Part shown: positions 36,969 to 46,648 of the stretch, one piece after another
How the letters are laid out: each line of letters begins with the position of its first letter
Numbering within the stretch: the first letter of the stretch is position 1
Assembly: GCF_015553625.1 (NCBI RefSeq)
Contig: NZ_JADNGY010000005.1
Location: 112,939-176,938 of the forward strand
Direction: 5' to 3'
Source of the DNA: Streptococcus australis
GTDB lineage: Bacteria; Bacillota; Bacilli; Lactobacillales; Streptococcaceae
Length of the DNA stretch: 64,000 bases
The notes under the pieces: model-generated
What the model was told of the DNA's origin: nothing
Database searches by the model: none
Seen by the model: only the letters and a program-made list of their open reading frames with translations
Translations under genes and position numbers: made by a program

Positions 36969-37526
36969 ATGTCAAAAAGGGATTTGATTCGGAATATTAT
37001 CATCATTGGAATATTGGGCTTGGTACTCATTACTTTGCGCCTATTTGTTTTTCAACCATTGTGGGTATCTGATCAAATGGCCAATGCCTCCGTTAAGAAA
37101 GATGATTTAGTATTAGCGACTAAGAAGGGAAAAATTGATCGGACAGATTTGGTCCTCTACCATGTAAAAGAGAAACAATATCTTGGACGTGTCATTGCTA
37201 TAGAGAGCGATGAGGTCAGCTATGTGGATGATGTCTTTTATTTGAATGGTGTAGCTACAGAAGAGCCGTATTTGGATAAAATGAAGACCAAACATTTGGC
37301 AGCCCCAAGTGGCGATTATTTTACAAATGATTTTTTCTCTAGAGAACTTAAGGGAACCAAGGCTGGAAAAGTACCAAGTAATAGTTATTTAGTCTTAAAT
37401 GATGATCGCAATAATACAAAAGATAGTCGTGAATTTGGTTATATTAAAGCTAGTCAGATTGAAGGGGTAGTTGATTTCCGATTGTATCCATTGGATAAAT
37501 TCGGCTTTATTAAAACAGAAGAATAG
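36969..37526 (+). CDS. Signal peptidase I homologue with substituted catalytic dyad
   Basis: A 185-aa protein with one N-terminal transmembrane helix (about 9-29) and an S26-type extracellular domain. Structural boxes of signal peptidase I are recognisable: RVIAIESDEVSY, LNG..TEEPYL, LNDDRNNTKDSRE. However, the usual catalytic Ser-Met (GHSM) reads SDQM (residues 34-37), placing Gln at the Ser position. The usual Lys in KRVIG is Gly73 (LGRVIA). The protein therefore probably lacks protease activity, like the pilus chaperone SipA. It sits after pyk with its own promoter (TGGTATAAT). Automated tools would call it lepB. Confidence 0.82.
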   Translation: MSKRDLIRNIIIIGILGLVLITLRLFVFQPLWVSDQMANASVKKDDLVLATKKGKIDRTDLVLYHVKEKQYLGRVIAIESDEVSYVDDVFYLNGVATEEPYLDKMKTKHLAAPSGDYFTNDFFSRELKGTKAGKVPSNSYLVLNDDRNNTKDSREFGYIKASQIEGVVDFRLYPLDKFGFIKTEE

Positions 37527-37546
37527 TCCAGAAGGACTATTTTTTT
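37525..37546 (+). terminator. Terminator after signal-peptidase homologue
   Basis: AGTCC-AGAA-GGACT hairpin followed by TTTTTTT. Confidence 0.82.
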
Positions 37547-37551
37547 CGTAC

Positions 37552-37592
37552 AAAAAAGCTACTGCAGAACGTGTGAGCTGCAGTAGCTTTTT
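37552..37592. terminator. Bidirectional terminator before mntE
   Basis: Perfect stem AAAAAGCTACTGCAG/CTGCAGTAGCTTTTT with a 10-nt loop. It mainly serves the reverse mntE gene. Confidence 0.88.
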
Positions 37593-37619
37593 AGCTTCAT
37601 TCATCCCAGTTAGAGGGCT

Positions 37620-38813
37620 TTAGTTTTCCTTTTTACTGGTAATTTGATGAAAGACCTTTTGCCAATGTTCATGGCGACGCCAGAGACTGGTATGGATCTG
37701 GTTATTTAATTCATAGCGAATCAGCTTAGTCTTTTGACTGATGGATTCGATCTCGAAATTCTTAAAGGGAATCTGATGCTCTTCCTGCAAACGGACCAGG
37801 TCCTCCTTGTGGCTTTCCTGGCCAAACTCATCGATGAGGGTGAAGTTGTCTGCTAGGAGGGTTGAATATTCTTGCTGAGCTTGCAAGCGCTCTTCGTAGG
37901 TTCTTAGTTTGAGAAGGACATTGTCCAAAATCTCATCTTCTGGGATGGAACTTGGTTCCACATGGACATCAATGTCAAAGACTCCAAATTTTTCCTTGAG
38001 AAGGCGCTCGACCTCTTCGGTAATGGCATGGCTCTCATAAACAGAAAGGTCTGGATTCATTTCGATGACGACATCTAGGTAGATATTGCTTCCGTAGGTC
38101 CGTCCTCGTTGGGATTTGACCCGGCTGACCTTTGGCAATTCTAGAATAGCAGCCTTGTATTTATCCAGAAGACTTTCATCAAATCCATCTGAGAGGCTGA
38201 AGGAGGATTCAATGAAAATATCGTAGGCTGTTTTTAGAATAAAGAAGGTAATAACGATAGCTACTAATTGGTCCACAATCGGATAGTTAAGAGCACTAGC
38301 TCCAATCGCAACAGAGGTTCCTAAAGAAGTGACTACGTCAGACAGGTTGTCTTTGGCAGCGGCATTGAGGGCCTTGGATTGGGCTTTCTTGGCTAAAGTG
38401 CGGTTATGAAGATAGACCGCAAACATGACAAGGGCTGACCCAACTCCAACAATGGCTCCTAAAGGATCAATAACAGTTGTTTCCCTGCTGAGAATTTTTT
38501 GAACCGTATCTCGTAGGACATCAAAGCCCACATAAAACATGATGATGGAAGTCACCAGACTAGCTAGATCTTCAATCTTCCAATGACCAAATCGATGGTC
38601 GCGGTCAGCTGGCTGGCGGGCCATGCGAATACCAATGAGAAGGGCGACATTGCTGATAATATCTGAAAGGTTATTAAAACCATCGGCAACCAAACTGGAG
38701 GAATGAAGGAGGTGGCCTGTTGCTAATTTGGCAGCGGAAAGGATCAGGTAGGCTACAATACTGATCAGGGCTCCACGTTCGGCTAGTTTTAAATTACTTT
38801 GTGATTGATTCAC
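37620..38813 (-). CDS. mntE: Manganese efflux transporter, CDF family
   Basis: A 397-aa cation diffusion facilitator closely resembling pneumococcal MntE, which exports Mn(II). Six transmembrane segments are predicted. The metal-site sequences are ADGFNNLSD in TM2 and DNLSD in TM5, typical of Mn-type CDFs rather than the HDxxD of zinc exporters. The cytoplasmic C-terminal domain is about 220-300, followed by an extra C-terminal region (to 397) as in MntE. The start is GTG 38813 because GGAGGAG lies just upstream; the open frame extends further but without a ribosome site. Confidence 0.92.
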   Translation of the reverse strand: MNQSQSNLKLAERGALISIVAYLILSAAKLATGHLLHSSSLVADGFNNLSDIISNVALLIGIRMARQPADRDHRFGHWKIEDLASLVTSIIMFYVGFDVLRDTVQKILSRETTVIDPLGAIVGVGSALVMFAVYLHNRTLAKKAQSKALNAAAKDNLSDVVTSLGTSVAIGASALNYPIVDQLVAIVITFFILKTAYDIFIESSFSLSDGFDESLLDKYKAAILELPKVSRVKSQRGRTYGSNIYLDVVIEMNPDLSVYESHAITEEVERLLKEKFGVFDIDVHVEPSSIPEDEILDNVLLKLRTYEERLQAQQEYSTLLADNFTLIDEFGQESHKEDLVRLQEEHQIPFKNFEIESISQKTKLIRYELNNQIHTSLWRRHEHWQKVFHQITSKKEN

Positions 38814-38998
38814 TGATAACTCCTCCAGACTTCTGTAGATTTCCTCACAAGTGGTTGTTGAAGAGGAAAAATTCGTTCTTCTTAAGGCTTTATTATAGCT
38901 TTTTTGAGGGCAAAATTCAAATGAATCCAACCATTTCCAAAAGGAAGAAGGACGAAATTATGGTATAATAGAACGATTGAAAGAATGAGGAGAATGAG

Positions 38999-41284
38999 AT
39001 GAATCCTTTATTGAATGGTATGAATGATCGCCAGGCAGAGGCGGTCCAAACGACAGAAGGTCCCCTCTTGATCATGGCGGGAGCTGGTTCGGGTAAGACA
39101 CGTGTCTTGACCCACCGCATCGCTTACTTGATCGATGAAAAAATGGTCAATCCTTGGAATATTTTGGCCATTACCTTTACCAATAAAGCCGCTCGAGAAA
39201 TGAAGGAGCGGGCTTATCAGTTGAATCTAGCCACCCAAGATTGCTTGATTGCGACCTTCCACTCCATGTGTGTGCGTATTCTTCGTCGAGATGCGGATCA
39301 CATTGGCTACAATCGCAACTTCACCATTGTCGATCCAGGTGAGCAGCGGACCTTGATGAAGCGGATCTTGAAGTCCTTGAATTTGGATCCTAAGAAATGG
39401 AATGAACGGACCATCTTGGGGACCATTTCCAATGCCAAGAACGACCTGATCGACGAAGTGGCTTATGCCACCCAAGCGGGGGATATGTACACCCAGATCG
39501 TAGCCAAGTGCTATGAGGCTTACCAAAAGGAACTCCGTCAGTCAGAAGCGGTGGATTTTGATGATTTGATCATGTTGACCTTGCGTCTCTTTGACCAGCA
39601 TCCAGATGTGCTGACCTATTACCAGCAGAAGTTCCAATACATCCATGTAGATGAGTACCAAGATACCAACCATGCCCAATACCAATTGGTCAAACTCTTG
39701 GCTTCTCGCTTTAAAAATATCTGTGTTGTTGGGGATGCTGACCAGTCTATTTATGGCTGGCGGGGTGCAGACATGCAAAATATTCTCGACTTTGAAAAGG
39801 ATTATCCAGATGCCAAGGTCGTCTTGTTAGAGGAAAATTATCGCTCCACTAAAACTATCCTACAAGCAGCTAACGATGTGATCAAAAACAATCGGAACCG
39901 CCGTCCGAAGAATCTTTGGACCCAAAATGCTGACGGTGAAGAGATTGTTTATTACCGGGCCAATGATGAGCAGGATGAAGCAGTCTTTGTTGCCAAAACC
40001 ATTGAAGAGCTCAGTCGGGAAGCTGGCTATAAGCATCGTGATTTTGCGGTTCTCTACCGGACCAATGCCCAGTCACGTACCATTGAAGAAGCACTGCTCA
40101 AGTCCAATATTCCCTATACCATGGTAGGAGGCACCAAGTTCTACAGTCGGAAGGAAATTCGAGATGTTATTGCTTATCTAAACTTGATTGCTAATCTCAG
40201 TGACAATATCAGTTTTGAGCGGATCATTAATGAACCCAAGCGGGGAATCGGGCCGGGTACGGTGGATAAGATTCGCGATTTTGCTCAAATGCAAGGGTCC
40301 TCACTTCTAGATGCTTCGGCCAATATCATGCTCTCTGGCATTAAAGGAAAAGCAGCCCAGGCTATCTGGGACTTTGCCAATCTCATTCTTGATTTGAGAG
40401 AGAGATTGGACCAGCTGACCATTACAGAGTTGGTCGAAGAAGTCCTTGACAAGACAGGTTATATGACGGCCCTAACCAATCAGGGAAATCTGGAAAGTCA
40501 GGCCCGCATCGAGAATATTCAAGAGTTCCTATCTGTTACCAAGAATTTTGATGAAAATGGCGATTCTATTGAAGACGAATCAGGTGTGGACAGCTTGAGT
40601 CGTTTCTTGAACGACTTAGCCTTGATTGCCGATACAGACGATGGAGCGCAAGAGACCTCAGAAGTGACCTTGATGACCCTTCACGCAGCCAAAGGTTTGG
40701 AATTCCCAGTGGTCTTCTTGATTGGGATGGAAGAAAACGTCTTTCCTCTTAGTCGAGCGGCAGAGGATCCGGATGAGTTGGAAGAAGAGCGTCGCTTGGC
40801 TTATGTAGGGATCACGCGGGCAGAGAAGGTTCTCTTCTTGACTAATGCCAATTCTCGTTTGCTCTTTGGGCGGACCAGCTACAACCGTCCGACGCGCTTT
40901 ATCAATGAGATTAGCTCGGATTTATTGACCTACCAGGGCTTGGCCCGTCCAGCAAACACCAGCTTTAAGGCTTCTTATAGCAATGGAGGCGGAACGACCT
41001 TTGGAAAAGGCATGAGTCTGTCACAAGCCCTTCAAGAGCGCAAGAGACAAGCAGCTCCAAGTGCGCTCACGTCCTCAAGCCTCCCCTTTGGCAATAGCAA
41101 CCGTTCTAGTGCCAAAGAAAGCGTCGCTTGGTCCATTGGTGATATTGCCCTTCACAAGAAGTGGGGAGAAGGAACTGTGCTTGAAGTATCTGGTAGTGGT
41201 AGTACCCAAGAACTCAAGATCAACTTCCCAGAAGTGGGTCTAAAAAAACTCTTGGCCAGTGTCGCTCCGATTGAGAAAAAATAA
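38999..41284 (+). CDS. pcrA: ATP-dependent DNA helicase PcrA
   Basis: A 761-aa superfamily 1A UvrD/Rep-type helicase. Motif I AGAGSGKT, motif [10 protein letters not shown], motif [16 protein letters not shown], motif [10 protein letters not shown], motif [11 protein letters not shown] and motif [10 protein letters not shown] are all intact. The C-terminal tail ends in a KOW/Tudor-like domain ([17 protein letters not shown]) that binds RNA polymerase in PcrA. It acts in repair and in clearing transcription-replication conflicts. Promoter -10 TGGTATAAT near 38960. Confidence 0.97.
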   Translation: MNPLLNGMNDRQAEAVQTTEGPLLIMAGAGSGKTRVLTHRIAYLIDEKMVNPWNILAITFTNKAAREMKERAYQLNLATQDCLIATFHSMCVRILRRDADHIGYNRNFTIVDPGEQRTLMKRILKSLNLDPKKWNERTILGTISNAKNDLIDEVAYATQAGDMYTQIVAKCYEAYQKELRQSEAVDFDDLIMLTLRLFDQHPDVLTYYQQKFQYIHVDEYQDTNHAQYQLVKLLASRFKNICVVGDADQSIYGWRGADMQNILDFEKDYPDAKVVLLEENYRSTKTILQAANDVIKNNRNRRPKNLWTQNADGEEIVYYRANDEQDEAVFVAKTIEELSREAGYKHRDFAVLYRTNAQSRTIEEALLKSNIPYTMVGGTKFYSRKEIRDVIAYLNLIANLSDNISFERIINEPKRGIGPGTVDKIRDFAQMQGSSLLDASANIMLSGIKGKAAQAIWDFANLILDLRERLDQLTITELVEEVLDKTGYMTALTNQGNLESQARIENIQEFLSVTKNFDENGDSIEDESGVDSLSRFLNDLALIADTDDGAQETSEVTLMTLHAAKGLEFPVVFLIGMEENVFPLSRAAEDPDELEEERRLAYVGITRAEKVLFLTNANSRLLFGRTSYNRPTRFINEISSDLLTYQGLARPANTSFKASYSNGGGTTFGKGMSLSQALQERKRQAAPSALTSSSLPFGNSNRSSAKESVAWSIGDIALHKKWGEGTVLEVSGSGSTQELKINFPEVGLKKLLASVAPIEKK

Positions 41285-41404
41285 ACGGAAACCAGTAAGC
41301 CTAGTGTATTATTTCAGAACATAAACAAGCAATATCTCCTCAAGGATCTAATTGCTTACTGCATGAAAAAGTTGCAAGAAAAGAAATTTTGGAAATAGTG
41401 CGGA

Positions 41405-41607
41405 ATAGATTGAGACTTTTCGCCGTGAGGAAAGCGCCAGAAACACATAAGTTTCTGGTGCTCGGTATATTTGAGACGTGAGGCTCAAATATAAGGTATG
41501 GAATCCCAAAGGGAGTCGCTACCGTCCGTCCTCACCTAAGAAAAGTCTCCAATAGAGGAATGAATACTCGGTTAAAACCAGCAGGCCTAGCTTGCTGGTT
41601 TTGATTT
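41405..41607 (+). ncRNA. Unidentified multi-hairpin structured RNA
   Basis: The 371-bp gap between pcrA and the next gene has no ORF. It holds a closing helix of 13 bp (41409-41421 with 41540-41553, one bulge), an inner helix GTGAGG/CCTCAC (41425-41430 with 41530-41535), and three hairpins. These are an 11-bp stem at 41434-41461, a perfect 10-bp stem TATATTTGAG/CTCAAATATA at 41466-41493, and GGTA..TCCC/GGGA..TACC at 41495-41523. A terminator (AAAACCAGCA/TGCTGGTTTT) ends at about 41607. A weak promoter (TTGCAA at 41372) may lie upstream. I cannot match it to tmRNA, RNase P or SRP RNA; 6S RNA is possible. 41285-41404 holds only one hairpin (AAGCAAT/ATTGCTT, about 41327-41357). Confidence 0.65.
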
Positions 41608-41618
41608 TACTACTAGCA

Positions 41619-41627
41619 TGATATAAT
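41619..41627 (+). promoter_or_regulatory. Extended -10 promoter (TGATATAAT) of DUF2130 gene
   Basis: TGATATAAT at 41619-41627 with only a weak -35 (TTGATT at 41601, 15 bp). It lies 28 bp upstream of ATG 41656, after the terminator of the structured RNA. Confidence 0.6.
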
Positions 41628-41655
41628 ATACTAAGAATAGAGAAAGAGGCATGCT

Positions 41656-42930
41656 ATGAACGAAATCAAGTGCCCCAACTGTGGGGAAGTATTTACAGTC
41701 AATGAAAGTCAATACAGCGAGCTCTTGTCCCAAGTGAGGACGGCGGAGTTTGACAAGGAAATTCATGAGCGGATTCGGCAGGAGTTGGCTTTGGCAGAGC
41801 AAAAGGCCCTCAATGAGCAACAAGAGAAGTTAGCAAAAAAGGACCAAGAAATTGCCCAGTTACAAAACCAGATTCAACAGTTTGATACTGAAAAAGAATT
41901 GGCTAAAAAAGAGGTGGAGCAAACTGCTAGCCAAAGTCTGCTAGAGAAAGAAAAAGAGGTTCAGGCACTGGAGAATCAATTAGCCACCTTGCGCTTGGAG
42001 CATGAAAACCAACTACAAAAGACTTTATCTGACTTAGAAAAAGAACGTGACCAGGTCAAAAATCAGCTCCTTTTACAAGAAAAGGAAAACGAACTTTCTC
42101 TGACTTCAGTTAAACAAAACTATGAGGCCCAGCTTAAGGCGGCTAATGAGCAGGTTGAGTTCTATAAGAACTTCAAGGCCCAACAATCAACCAAGGCCAT
42201 CGGAGAAAGTCTGGAGCAGTATGCGGAGAGTGAGTTCAATAAGGTTCGCAGTTTTGCCTTCCCAAATGCCTACTTTGAAAAGGATAATAAGATTTCTGCA
42301 CGTGGGTCTAAAGGGGACTTTATCTTCCGTGACTTTGATGAAAATGGGCTAGAATTCATTTCCATCATGTTTGAGATGAAAAATGAAGCCGACGGGACAG
42401 AGAAGAAGCATAAGAATGCTGATTTTTATAAGGAATTGGACAAGGACCGTCGAGAAAAGAACTGTGAATATGCTGTTTTGGTCAGTATGCTTGAAGCAGA
42501 TAACGACTATTTCAACACAGGGATTGTCGATGTCAGCCACGAGTATGAGAAGATGTATGTGGTCCGTCCTCAGTTCTTTATCCAGTTGATTGGTCTCTTA
42601 CGCAATGCTGCCCTCAACTCTCTAAAATACAAGCAGGAACTAGCACTAATCCGTGAGCAAAATATTGACATCACTCATTTTGAGGAAGACTTGGATGCTT
42701 TCAAGGTTGCCTTTGCCAAGAACTACAATTCGGCTTCTGTCAACTTCGGCAAGGCCATTGATGAAATCGACAAGGCCATTAAACGCATGGAAGAGGTCAA
42801 AAAATTCCTCACCACATCTGAAAATCAACTTCGCCTTGCTAACAACAAATTGGATGATGTTTCCGTTAAAAAATTGACTCGGAAGAATCCGACTATGAAA
42901 GCCAAGTTTGATGCCTTGAAGGAAGACTAG
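41656..42930 (+). CDS. DUF2130 protein: zinc-ribbon start, coiled coil, nuclease-like domain
   Basis: A 424-aa protein. The N-terminus has a half zinc ribbon (IKCPNCGEVF). A long Gln/Glu/Lys-rich coiled coil runs from about 35 to 170, followed by a globular DUF2130 domain. The latter shows Asp221 (KGDFIF), Glu240-x-Lys242 (FEMKNE), the order expected of a PD-(D/E)xK-type nuclease core. A C-terminal helical segment (about 370-420) follows. RmuC has a similar plan and some annotators call this family RmuC-like. The biological role is unknown. It lies 10 bp upstream of a GNAT gene. Confidence 0.8.
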   Translation: MNEIKCPNCGEVFTVNESQYSELLSQVRTAEFDKEIHERIRQELALAEQKALNEQQEKLAKKDQEIAQLQNQIQQFDTEKELAKKEVEQTASQSLLEKEKEVQALENQLATLRLEHENQLQKTLSDLEKERDQVKNQLLLQEKENELSLTSVKQNYEAQLKAANEQVEFYKNFKAQQSTKAIGESLEQYAESEFNKVRSFAFPNAYFEKDNKISARGSKGDFIFRDFDENGLEFISIMFEMKNEADGTEKKHKNADFYKELDKDRREKNCEYAVLVSMLEADNDYFNTGIVDVSHEYEKMYVVRPQFFIQLIGLLRNAALNSLKYKQELALIREQNIDITHFEEDLDAFKVAFAKNYNSASVNFGKAIDEIDKAIKRMEEVKKFLTTSENQLRLANNKLDDVSVKKLTRKNPTMKAKFDALKED

Positions 42931-42939
42931 GAGGCTCCA

Positions 42940-43374
42940 ATGCAGATACGAAAAGCAACCATGAAGGATGCTGAATCCTTACTGTCTCTATACGAAGACT
43001 TGGGCTATCCAACGACTGCTTCTAAGCTGTCTCGTCGTTTAGAAATGATTCTCTCTCAGCCACATTATGGCCTTCTTCTAGCTGAAAGAAACGGAGAAAT
43101 TTTAGGTTTCTTAGGTTATGCAAAGCTCTTCTTTTTTGAAGCAGATGGATCTTACTATCGTATTTTAGCTTTGTCGGTTGCAAAAGAAACAAGACGACAA
43201 GGAATTGCTAGTAGGCTAATCGATGAATTGAAAAAACAAGCGGTAAAAGAAGGAGTTAATGCACTGGCTCTAAATAGTGGATTAACTGCTGAACGAAATG
43301 CTGCACATCAGTTTTATCAGGCGGTTGGATTTGAAAAAGTGACTGCCGGCTTTGTTCTGCATTTAAAAAGTTAA
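42940..43374 (+). CDS. GNAT-family N-acetyltransferase
   Basis: A 144-aa acetyl-CoA-dependent acyltransferase fold. The acetyl-CoA pyrophosphate loop appears as ETRRQGIASRL (Q/RxxGxG/A), followed by the NxGLTAERNAAHQFYQAVGFEKV C-terminal motif typical of GNATs. AGGAGG precedes ATG 42940, and it starts nine bases after the DUF2130 gene, so co-transcription is likely. The substrate is unknown. Confidence 0.88.
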   Translation: MQIRKATMKDAESLLSLYEDLGYPTTASKLSRRLEMILSQPHYGLLLAERNGEILGFLGYAKLFFFEADGSYYRILALSVAKETRRQGIASRLIDELKKQAVKEGVNALALNSGLTAERNAAHQFYQAVGFEKVTAGFVLHLKS

Positions 43375-43413
43375 CATGAATAAACATGATAAAATAGTAA
43401 GGGAAACGAAGTA

Positions 43414-44214
43414 ATGTCTTCAACAAAAGGGAAAAACTTATATTTTAACGATAAGAGCATGGACTATGTAACATTTGGAAAAGGAAAGCAGCCCCTAGTG
43501 ATCATACCAGGCTTAGGGGATGGGTTGCAGACAGTCAAAGGAAAGGCCCAGCTCTTTTCCCTCTCTTATCGTTTACTTGCTAAGAGATATAAAGTTTATG
43601 TTTTTTCTCGAATCAACGAGTTGAGGCAGGGTTATACGACACGGGATATGGCAGCAGATGTAGCAGAAGCAATGGAGACACTAAACCTAGATGCTGCCTA
43701 TGTTATGGGGATTTCACAAGGTGGAATGATTGCCCAATGGTTGGCAGTTGATTTTCCTGAAAATGTTCAAAAGCTCATCCTAGCCGTGACAACAGCTAAA
43801 CCGAGTCAACTTGCTAGAGAACGAATTGAGCATTGGCAAAAAATTAGTCAATCCGGAAATTTTAGAGACCTCATGCTGGATATCGCCTATCATTCTTATA
43901 CGCAAAAGAGCTATCGAAGGTGGCGCTTTCTTTCTGACATTATGGGTCGTTTGGGGCGAATCAAAGATGAGAAACGAATTGCTATTCAGTCTCAGTCTTG
44001 CCTGGACCACGATAGTCTTGAGGTTTTAAAAGAAATTCAATGCCCGACCTTGGTCCTTGGTGCGCTTGAAGATGATGTGATCGGTGTGAAGGGATCTAAA
44101 GAACTGGCAAAAGGGATTTTGGGTTGTCAGCTCCTTATTCTTAAGCATTCTGGTCATGCTCTGTATGAAGAAAATAAGTTATTTCAAGAGATTGTTTGTG
44201 GATTTTTACACTAA
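43414..44214 (+). CDS. Alpha/beta hydrolase
   Basis: A 266-aa alpha/beta hydrolase fold protein. The nucleophile elbow GISQGGM contains the catalytic Ser. The oxyanion region is IIPGLGDGLQT, an Asp lies in LGALEDDVIG, and the His is in LKHSGHALYEE near the C-terminus, completing the triad. No signal peptide, so cytoplasmic. -10-like TAAAAT lies just upstream. The substrate cannot be inferred. Confidence 0.88.
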   Translation: MSSTKGKNLYFNDKSMDYVTFGKGKQPLVIIPGLGDGLQTVKGKAQLFSLSYRLLAKRYKVYVFSRINELRQGYTTRDMAADVAEAMETLNLDAAYVMGISQGGMIAQWLAVDFPENVQKLILAVTTAKPSQLARERIEHWQKISQSGNFRDLMLDIAYHSYTQKSYRRWRFLSDIMGRLGRIKDEKRIAIQSQSCLDHDSLEVLKEIQCPTLVLGALEDDVIGVKGSKELAKGILGCQLLILKHSGHALYEENKLFQEIVCGFLH

Positions 44215-44215
44215 A

Positions 44216-44244
44216 AAAACGCTGGAAAATTTTTCCAGCGTTTT
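44216..44244. terminator. Bidirectional terminator between hydrolase and har
   Basis: A near-perfect AAAACGCTGGAAAA/TTTTCCAGCGTTTT stem in the gap between convergent genes. Confidence 0.9.
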
Positions 44245-44251
44245 ATGTTAG

Positions 44252-45568
44252 TTAAATCGCAAAGAGATCGTTTAGGTTTTCTGCCATAGTTGGGTGGGTA
44301 AAGATTTGCTTCGCAATGTAAGTATAAGGGATCTTGTTGTCCATGGCCATGGTGATCAGGTTGATGAGTTCGCCTGCAGCTTCTCCGAAGAGAGTGACCC
44401 CAAGAATTTCCTTGGTTTCTGGATTGACTACGGCTTTGAAAGCACCTCGAAGGTCTGCATTGACATGGCCACGTGGCATGGCAGCAACTGGTAATTCTTT
44501 GACAGCCACTGGAAGTCCTTTGTCGCGTGCTTCTTGCTCAGTTAAGCCGACTTGCGCCAATGGAGGATCAATGAAGAGTGTTGTCGCATAGTTTCCGCGT
44601 GTTTCGAGATTGTAGCTACCATCGCCTGTGAGGTAGTTGAAGACGATGCGGAAGTCATCGAGGGACATATAGGTGAACTGAGGACCGCCATTGACATCCC
44701 CAACTGCAAAGACACCAGGGACGCTGGTTTCCAAATGACGGTTGACTTGAATCGCTCCACGATCAGTGACTTGGATGTCTGTGTTCTCAAGACCAAGACC
44801 AGCTGTATTTGGCTTACGTCCTGTTGCGTAGAGGAGGATATCGAATTCGAAATCTCCTTTATCGGTTACAAGGGTTAAGCTAGCTTCACTATCTTTGATT
44901 TCTTGGGTATGAACGCCTTGCAAGAATTGAATGCCATCTTCTTCAAGGTAGCCTTTTGCAAGAGCTGCAATGCTTGGCTCAATCCGTGGCAAGAATGCTT
45001 CAGAAGCATCCAGTACTGTTACTTGGCTACCCAAGGTATTGTAGAGATGGGCAAATTCCAATCCGATTGGTCCACCGCCAAGAACACCCAGGCGTTTTGG
45101 CAGATTTTCCAAACGTTGAATACCGGTTGAATCCACAGCGAATTTGCTTTCAGCTAGTCCCGGGATTGGAAGGATAGTTGGCACTGCACCAGTATTGATA
45201 ATAATGGTTTCTGCTGTCAATTCTTCCTTTTCCTCACCGGCTTGAATTTCGATGACCTTGTTGGAAACGAAACGAGCTGTTGCATCGATAATGTCTACAC
45301 CAGTTCCAGCAATAGTTGCGTAGTTCTTGCCGTTGAGACGAGTGGTGACCGCATTCTTTTCGCTCATGGCTTGTTCAAAATCCAAGCCTTTTTCCGCTGC
45401 GACAATCAAGGTCTTGGTTGGGATACAAGCGATATTGATACAAGTACCACCATACATAGACTTGCTCTTTTCAATTAGAGCGACTTTTTTCCCTTGGCTT
45501 GATAATTTCGCTGCGAGTGTTTTACCAGCTTTACCAAATCCAATAACAATAACATCATACGTTAACAT
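44252..45568 (-). CDS. har: Hypothiocyanous acid reductase (RclA/Har-like flavoprotein)
   Basis: A 438-aa FAD/NAD(P)H disulfide reductase. FAD motif [10 protein letters not shown], redox-active Cys43 and Cys48 in [16 protein letters not shown](P)H motif [10 protein letters not shown], and C-terminal [14 protein letters not shown] supplying the active-site His. It is very similar to the pneumococcal protein shown to reduce hypothiocyanous acid, the oxidant made by salivary and airway peroxidases. E. coli RclA is a relative. Protection against HOSCN fits an oral species. It is monocistronic on the reverse strand. Confidence 0.88.
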   Translation of the reverse strand: MLTYDVIVIGFGKAGKTLAAKLSSQGKKVALIEKSKSMYGGTCINIACIPTKTLIVAAEKGLDFEQAMSEKNAVTTRLNGKNYATIAGTGVDIIDATARFVSNKVIEIQAGEEKEELTAETIIINTGAVPTILPIPGLAESKFAVDSTGIQRLENLPKRLGVLGGGPIGLEFAHLYNTLGSQVTVLDASEAFLPRIEPSIAALAKGYLEEDGIQFLQGVHTQEIKDSEASLTLVTDKGDFEFDILLYATGRKPNTAGLGLENTDIQVTDRGAIQVNRHLETSVPGVFAVGDVNGGPQFTYMSLDDFRIVFNYLTGDGSYNLETRGNYATTLFIDPPLAQVGLTEQEARDKGLPVAVKELPVAAMPRGHVNADLRGAFKAVVNPETKEILGVTLFGEAAGELINLITMAMDNKIPYTYIAKQIFTHPTMAENLNDLFAI

Positions 45569-45747
45569 ATGTTACACCTTCTTTCGTTTTCTATTGTATC
45601 AAACCCATTTTAAAAAGTCTGAAATCTGCTACGGGATTTTTAGGAGCTCATGGGAATGGGGAATCAGGGACAAGGAGATCCTTTTCATGGTATAATAAAG
45701 GGTCGGTGACCGTCATGGTCACACATGAGTTAGAAAGAGTAATTCAA

Positions 45748-46644
45748 ATGGACGGAATTATTAATGTAAAAAAAGAAGCGGGAATGACTTCACATGATGT
45801 GGTCTTTAAACTGCGAAAAATCTTAGGAACCAAGAAAATTGGCCATGGGGGAACTCTGGATCCGGATGTGGTGGGGGTTCTTCCGATTGCCGTAGGAAAG
45901 GCGACCCGAATGGTTGAATTTATGCAGGATGAAGGCAAAATCTATGAGGGAGAAATCACTTTGGGGTTTTCTACCACGACGGAGGATGCCAGCGGAGAAG
46001 TTGTCGATCGGACCCCTGTGCAAGACCCCTTGGATGCAGAAGAGGTAGACCGCATGATTGCCCAGATGGTAGGAGAAATCGAACAGGTACCACCCATGTA
46101 TTCAGCGGTCAAGGTCAATGGGCGTAAGCTCTATGAGTATGCGCGTGCAGGAGAAGAAGTGGAACGTCCAGTTCGGCAGGTGAACATTTATGAATTCACG
46201 CGCACAAGCGAAATTCGTTATGAAGAAGGACTAGCCCGCTTTCGCTTCCGGGTTAAATGCAGCAAGGGGACCTATATCCGAACCTTGTCTGTGGATTTAG
46301 GGCAGAAACTGGGCTATGCGGCCCACATGTCCCATCTGACACGCACCAGTGCTGCTGGCTTGTCCTTAGAAAATGCCCTAACCTTGGAAGAACTTGCTGA
46401 AAAAGTTGCTCAAGGAGATTTGAGCTTCCTTCATCCACTTGAAATTGGAACCGGAGATTTGGAAAAAGTGGAGCTGACAGTCGAAGAGGTCGGCGAAGTC
46501 CAAGTGGGACGCTTTATTCCGGTTGAGAGTGACTCCAAAGAATTGGCTGCTTTTTACCAAGGAAAATTAGTGGCCATTTTAGAAAAAAGAGAAGAACTTT
46601 ACAAACCTCGCAAGGTTTTTCTGACAGAAAGTGTGTTACAATAA
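45748..46644 (+). CDS. truB: tRNA pseudouridine-55 synthase TruB
   Basis: A 298-aa enzyme forming pseudouridine 55 in the T-loop of tRNAs. The catalytic Asp is in [17 protein letters not shown] 45748 is the start; the upstream in-frame codons contain no good ribosome site and the protein begins [17 protein letters not shown] as in relatives. It lies four bases before ribF, the conserved truB-ribF pair. Confidence 0.96.
   Translation: MDGIINVKKEAGMTSHDVVFKLRKILGTKKIGHGGTLDPDVVGVLPIAVGKATRMVEFMQDEGKIYEGEITLGFSTTTEDASGEVVDRTPVQDPLDAEEVDRMIAQMVGEIEQVPPMYSAVKVNGRKLYEYARAGEEVERPVRQVNIYEFTRTSEIRYEEGLARFRFRVKCSKGTYIRTLSVDLGQKLGYAAHMSHLTRTSAAGLSLENALTLEELAEKVAQGDLSFLHPLEIGTGDLEKVELTVEEVGEVQVGRFIPVESDSKELAAFYQGKLVAILEKREELYKPRKVFLTESVLQ
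46637..46642 (+). promoter_or_regulatory. Internal extended -10 (TGTTACAAT) for a possible leaderless ribF transcript
   Basis: TG at 46634-46635 and TACAAT at 46637-46642 end six bases before the ribF ATG (46649), inside the last codons of truB. No good -35 is seen. ribF has no Shine-Dalgarno. Confidence 0.45.
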
Positions 46645-46648
46645 ATTC

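Noticed and set aside
41405..41607. RNase P RNA (because of the GAGGAAAG motif)
   Set aside because: The motif GTGAGGAAAG resembles part of a conserved RNase P region, but the segment is far too short and lacks the other conserved blocks.
45242..45695. Forward ORFs opposite the har gene
   Set aside because: Shadow frames of a well-supported reverse gene; composition and lack of ribosome sites argue against coding.
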